Source: Triangularia verruculosa (lineage: Eukaryota; Ascomycota; Sordariomycetes; Sordariales; Podosporaceae). Taken from it: a stretch of DNA of 32,945 nt. Positions 29,391 to 32,945 of the stretch are shown piece after piece. A program made the translations under genes and the position numbers. The DNA is taken from NCBI GenBank assembly GCA_033296885.1, contig MU864084.1, forward strand, positions 1-32,945, given 5' to 3'. The notes under the pieces are model-generated. The model did no database searches. It was not told where the DNA came from and worked only from the letters and a program-made list of their open reading frames with translations. Position 1 is the first letter of the stretch; each line of letters starts with the position of its first letter.

Positions 29391-30587
29391 ACGATCTCCT
29401 CTCTGGTGGTGAATGTAAGATTATGTATCGGCGGGAAAGGTGTACAAAAAAAGTTCATTTATGGAGGAAGGTCTGGGTATTAATGGTCAACACAGCCATC
29501 TTCAAAAGGGCGGCGGCGGCGCTGCGCGGGGCGTTTTCTTCTGTGGTCGCCATGTATTTTCTTATCAGTCATGTATAATGCTCCTCTCATGATGTTGATT
29601 TTGGGTTTGAAAGCATTTCGGAAAGCGCGGAAAACAAATTACGGGAATAAATATCAAGGGTTTGGGAGCGGGAGTTCCTCATGAGGCTCAGGTATATAGA
29701 AGACTCGTGTGTGTGTTTACACATATACCACATACATTATGTATGAGGTGGGATCTCTGGGGGTGCCTATTCTATCAGCTGTGAAGCTATCTGAACCTTA
29801 CCATTGTTCCATTGATGTTAAAGTTGTCTCTTGGCCACGGCCGAAAGATAACTTTGACGCCCCCTTCTCATACTTTCCAGCCAGCCAACCTATCTTCTCG
29901 CAACTGTTGGAGGCGGACAGTCCACCGGAGATTATCTTGCTGAAGATGTGATCGTATTACCTAGCCTAGATTCTTCGCCGTGATCACATTGCGACAAAAT
30001 GCAACCCGATTTACTGCAATATTGACATTTTGATGAGTAAGTAGTTGTTCTTTTATGATGTCCGTCTGAATGGTCTGACATTTTCGCTGATACTGGTCCA
30101 TGCCTGAAGAAGGTATGTGTAAGCATCCTGGGTGGCCAGGCCAGCTTGAAAGGAATTTTGCACCATTTGAAATATTGCATTCGAGCTGGTTCAGCACCTT
30201 AGGTGCCTGAGAAGTCTACAGGCAGCAAAAACGCCCGGTATAAAAATAAAACAGCGGACTGGGCCGTAAAAGCATTCGGCAGATATGGCGGAGCCGACCT
30301 AAGCGAGGCAGATCATCTCTGTATCTGTAGGTATTCCCAGGCTTCCGGAATATTTTCCGGTTTCTTTTTTTTTTATCTTCACTTATTTCAACTTATTTTC
30401 ACTTATCTATATTTCCATGCTTGAGTGATCTTGATCCACAAAGTAGAAGTATTGAAGAACCTGTTATGGGTGGTTCTTTCGACTCATCTCTCGGACGAGG
30501 CTACTCGTCAGGTCTTCAAAATCGACCTGACCCACGGCTCCGCCAGTAGGTCAGGCTCACTAATCCAACTACTCTCGTTAATTCAAC
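29391..30587. other. Region downstream of MGE1, before the A+T-rich block
   Basis: About 1.2 kb of normal-composition DNA. The first ~200 bases should hold the MGE1 3' UTR. Short frames (for example 29709-29951) have no recognisable content. A 13-bp odd palindrome GCACCTTAGGTGC lies at 30194-30206 and an 8-bp stem hairpin at 30507-30531. No tRNA or other RNA gene was recognised. Confidence 0.5.
30507..30531. repeat. Hairpin GTCAGGTC - 9 nt - GACCTGAC
   Basis: A perfect 8-bp inverted repeat with a 9-base loop, with a further related AGGTCAGG at 30548-30555. It lies about 60 bases before the abrupt change to A+T-rich DNA and may mark the edge of the repeat domain. Confidence 0.5.
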
Positions 30588-31656
30588 TACTTTTTAATAC
30601 CTTAATTTATTAATAATCTTTACTAAAACCAAGGTACTTATAAATTAGTAAATACCCTTTAATATATAAACTAAACTATATATCTTATAAACTATATACT
30701 TATAAACCGTTAATTAAATATAAACTATATATTAATATACTGTAAATTTAAAAGTAAATAAAATACTTATATTTATAATATTAAAGCCTAATAAATAATA
30801 CTTTTTACATTATAATATACCTTTTAAATATAATTTCTTTATAATTAAAGGATTATACTTTATACTATATTACCATTTTTAATTTACTAATTAACTTATA
30901 ATACTACTTATTATTATAATAACCGAAGATTCTTTAATTAACGAAGATTAGTAACTACTACTTTTATTATTTATTAAAAAATACTATAAATATATTATTA
31001 AAATATTTAATAAAAGCTAATTTAAAAATAATAAAAGTAATATTAATAAAAAATTAACTTATATTAAACACTATAAAATATTTATTAATAAATTTAAAAA
31101 TAACTTTTAAAGGCCTAAATAAAAGCCTTAAATAATAAGAATCATTTTAAATTAATAAAACCAGAAAATCTAGCCTTATATACATAGATTAATCTATATT
31201 TATTAGCTAATTTGTAAATCTATTTAACCTATATCCCTATATAAAATAATTAATAATTAAAATATAAAATATTTATTTATATTTAAAATTATAAAAAATA
31301 TTATTAACGTTATCCTCTGAAAATCTAACTCCTTTAAACCAAAAGTAAATATAAAATAAACTTTCCGGTATATAAATTATTATAAAGATAAATTTACTAT
31401 TAAAAAAGTAAAAGTAAAAGCCTAAATTCGAAAAATAATTGAAAATAAAAAGAATATTATTACTATGTTTAAATTATATAAAAAAACGTTAAAAATAATA
31501 TACTTTTTAATAATAAATAAAATAATAATAAAATTAAATATTATATAGGTTTTATTAAAGATAATATATACCTATATATTTATATAAATATTATAAAAAT
31601 TAAAGTAATTAATTTAAAAGTATAAACGTTAATAACCGTTATTGAAATTATATTTA
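30588..31656. repeat. Extremely A+T-rich block, probably a RIP-degraded repeat
   Basis: Over about 1.07 kb, composition by eye is roughly 85-90% A+T, with TA-rich sequence and no reading frame of use, starting abruptly at the left border. In sordariomycetes such islands are usually transposons or duplications mutated by repeat-induced point mutation, which converts CpA to TpA. No coding trace of the original element is left that I can recognise. Its last ~97 bases recur inverted at 32,654-32,749. Confidence 0.75.
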
Positions 31657-32084
31657 TATTACAGACCAACTATATAGTAAGGCCAGGTGGGGACTGCAAC
31701 TAACTATGCCTGCCAATCGGAGGAAAGGGGCACAGCAGCAAGGCTGCTAGGGTCGGAGAAGGCTCACTGCTTGGCACAAGTAAGCCGGATCACTACGATG
31801 TGACGAACCCCTGTACAGAACCTCTGAAAGGGATACTCGGTTGAAGGTTACTTCTGATAATTGATTCGGTGCAACTAAACAATACACAATAAGATGTCTC
31901 AATGTAAATATAAGATATCGTGAATATAAGCTGTGATTGTATATTGCGGAATTATCTATAAGCTATTTAGTTCCTCCGTATATATAGACTATAAATCCCT
32001 AAGTACCTCCGTACCTGGATTACCCTCGCTCGCCAGCGACCCGTGGTGATCCTTCTGGCGCTCACCACGCTCGCCAGGTGATCG
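31657..32084. mobile_element. Repeat unit copy 1, lacking its second terminal repeat
   Basis: About 428 bases matching, inverted, 32226-32653. It begins TATTACAGACCAAC where the other copies have TGTCACAGACCAAC and ends GGTGATCG. It contains one 143-bp terminal-repeat sequence plus the internal part, but not the second terminal repeat. The internal part contains TATA-box-like sequence (GTATATATAGACTATAAA, around 31979-31995). No coding capacity. Confidence 0.7.
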
Positions 32085-32086
32085 TA

Positions 32087-32653
32087 TGTCACAGACTAAC
32101 TATATAGCAAGGCCAGATAGGGACTGCAGCTAACCATGCCTGCCAATCGGAGGAAAGGGGCACAGCAGCAAGGCTGCCAGGGTCGGAGAAGGCTCACTGC
32201 TTGGCAAAGGTAAGCCGGATCACCACGATCACCTAGCGAGCGTAGTAAACGCCAGAAGGATCACCACGGGTCGCTGGCGAGCGAGGGTAATCCAGGTACG
32301 GAGGTACTTAGGGATTTATAGTCTATATATACGGAGGAACTAAATAGCTTATAGATAGTTCCGCAATATACAATCACAGCTTATATTCACGGTATCTTAT
32401 ATTTACATTGAGACATCTTATTGTGTATTGTTTAGTTGCACCGAATCAATTATCAGAAGTAACCTTTAACCGAGTATCCCTTTCAGAGGTTCTGTACAGG
32501 GGTTCGTCACATCGTAGTGATCCGGCTCACTTTTGCCAAGCAGTGAGCCTTCTCCGACCCTAGCAGCCTTGCTGCTGTACCCCTTTCCTCCGATTAGCAG
32601 GCATGGTTAGCTGCAGTCCCTATCTGGCCTTGCTATATAGTTGGTCTGTGACA
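32087..32653. mobile_element. 567-bp MITE-like unit with 143-bp terminal inverted repeats
   Basis: It starts TGTCACAGACTAAC and ends GTTGGTCTGTGACA. The left repeat 32087-32229 and right repeat 32511-32653 are near-identical inverted copies flanking about 281 bases. It is non-coding. TA flanks both ends (GATCGTA before, TAAATAT after), compatible with a TA target-site duplication of Tc1/mariner type, but the surrounding palindrome makes that reading uncertain. TG...CA ends would also fit an LTR-derived sequence. I do not recognise the family. Confidence 0.6.
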
Positions 32654-32749
32654 TAAATATAATTTCGATAACGGTTATTAATGTTTATACTTTTAAATTA
32701 ATTACTTTAATTTTTATAATATTTATATAAATATATAGGTATATATTAT

Positions 32750-32945
32750 TGTTTGCTGCGTTGCCCTATAGGCCTGTAATACAGTGCCTACAGGGGAGCT
32801 ACAGCGAACTATGCGCTTGTAGCAGTGCGTAGCGGAAGCAGAAGAAAGAGGTACGACAGCAGTGCTAAAGGAAGCAAGACCACTGTTATTACAGTGGGCA
32901 AGACGTCACAGTACAGAGGCTTTGAGTGCTTGTACTTAGTCTAAT
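32750..32945. mobile_element. Second repeat, beginning TGTTTGCTGCG, truncated by the window end
   Basis: Homology between the palindrome arms stops at 32749 and moderately G+C-rich non-coding sequence starts with TG at 32750. This is where an LTR inserted into the right arm would begin. It shows a GAAAGAGGTACGACAGCAG stretch resembling GAAAGGGGCACAGCAGCA of the palindrome unit, so the two may be distantly related. The other end lies outside the window. Confidence 0.5.

Larger units (their letters stand above)
31560..32749. repeat. Long imperfect palindrome, arms about 525 bp
   Basis: The left arm 31560-32084 is matched in inverse orientation by 32226-32749, around a centre near 32,155 and a non-palindromic spacer of about 141 bases. 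The outer ~97 bases of each arm are A+T-rich with only two differences by eye. The inner ~427 bases have roughly 20 differences, about 95% identity. The arm differences make a simple assembly or chimeric-read artefact unlikely. Confidence 0.9.

Noticed and set aside
30188..30206. B-box-like GGTTCAGCACC as part of a tRNA
   Set aside because: The bases around it do not form a T-stem and there is no A-box or acceptor stem. No tRNA was found anywhere in the window.
31660..32655. CRISPR array or telomere-associated repeat
   Set aside because: Repeats are hundreds of bases long and inverted, there are no short spaced repeats, no TTAGGG motif is present, and the genome is eukaryotic.

Overview
The window looks like chromosomal DNA of a filamentous ascomycete, most likely a sordariomycete and probably Sordariales. 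The evidence is short introns (53-94 nt, one of 208 nt) with GTAAGT-like donors and CTAAC-like branch points, gene spacing of 0.3-2 kb, a secreted AA11-type lytic polysaccharide monooxygenase, fungal versions of core eukaryotic genes, and an A+T-saturated repeat block with C-to-T changes typical of repeat-induced point mutation (RIP). The order-level placement is an impression from protein similarity, not a computed result.

Layout. 1-94 is a pure poly-C run, probably an assembly or sequencing artefact at a contig edge. 95-5694 has no gene I can support. 5695-29390 holds ten protein genes: an AA11 LPMO (+), a WDR62/MAPKBP1-like WD40 protein (-), the mitochondrial RRG9/neugrin-type protein (-), an mpaB'/latex-clearing-protein-type (DUF2236) membrane protein (+), calcipressin (-), mitochondrial phenylalanyl-tRNA synthetase (-), argininosuccinate synthase (-, six exons including a 14-nt micro-exon), a mitochondrial dicarboxylate carrier (+), RNA polymerase II subunit RPB3 (-) and the mitochondrial GrpE cochaperone (+). 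Exon boundaries were worked out by hand from splice signals. Every split CDS sums to a multiple of three and restores family-conserved sequence across its junctions.

From about 30,588 to the end the DNA changes to a repeat landscape: about 1.07 kb of extremely A+T-rich sequence, then an imperfect palindrome about 1.19 kb long (31,560-32,749, centre about 32,155). Nested in it is a 567-bp unit with 143-bp terminal inverted repeats (32,087-32,653). The right arm is cut at 32,750 by another repeat that starts with TG. This is the least ordinary part of the window.

Functionally the genes are mostly unlinked housekeeping functions. Four products (RRG9, PheRS, DIC1, MGE1) act in mitochondria, which may be chance. 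The intergenic region between ARG1 and DIC1 carries recognisable regulatory motifs: two TGACTC cross-pathway-control half-sites, a GATA pair, and three CCCGCCA copies spaced at exactly 10 bp. I did not find a clearly new multi-gene system. The best candidates for a second look are the palindromic repeat structure and the argininosuccinate synthase micro-exon.
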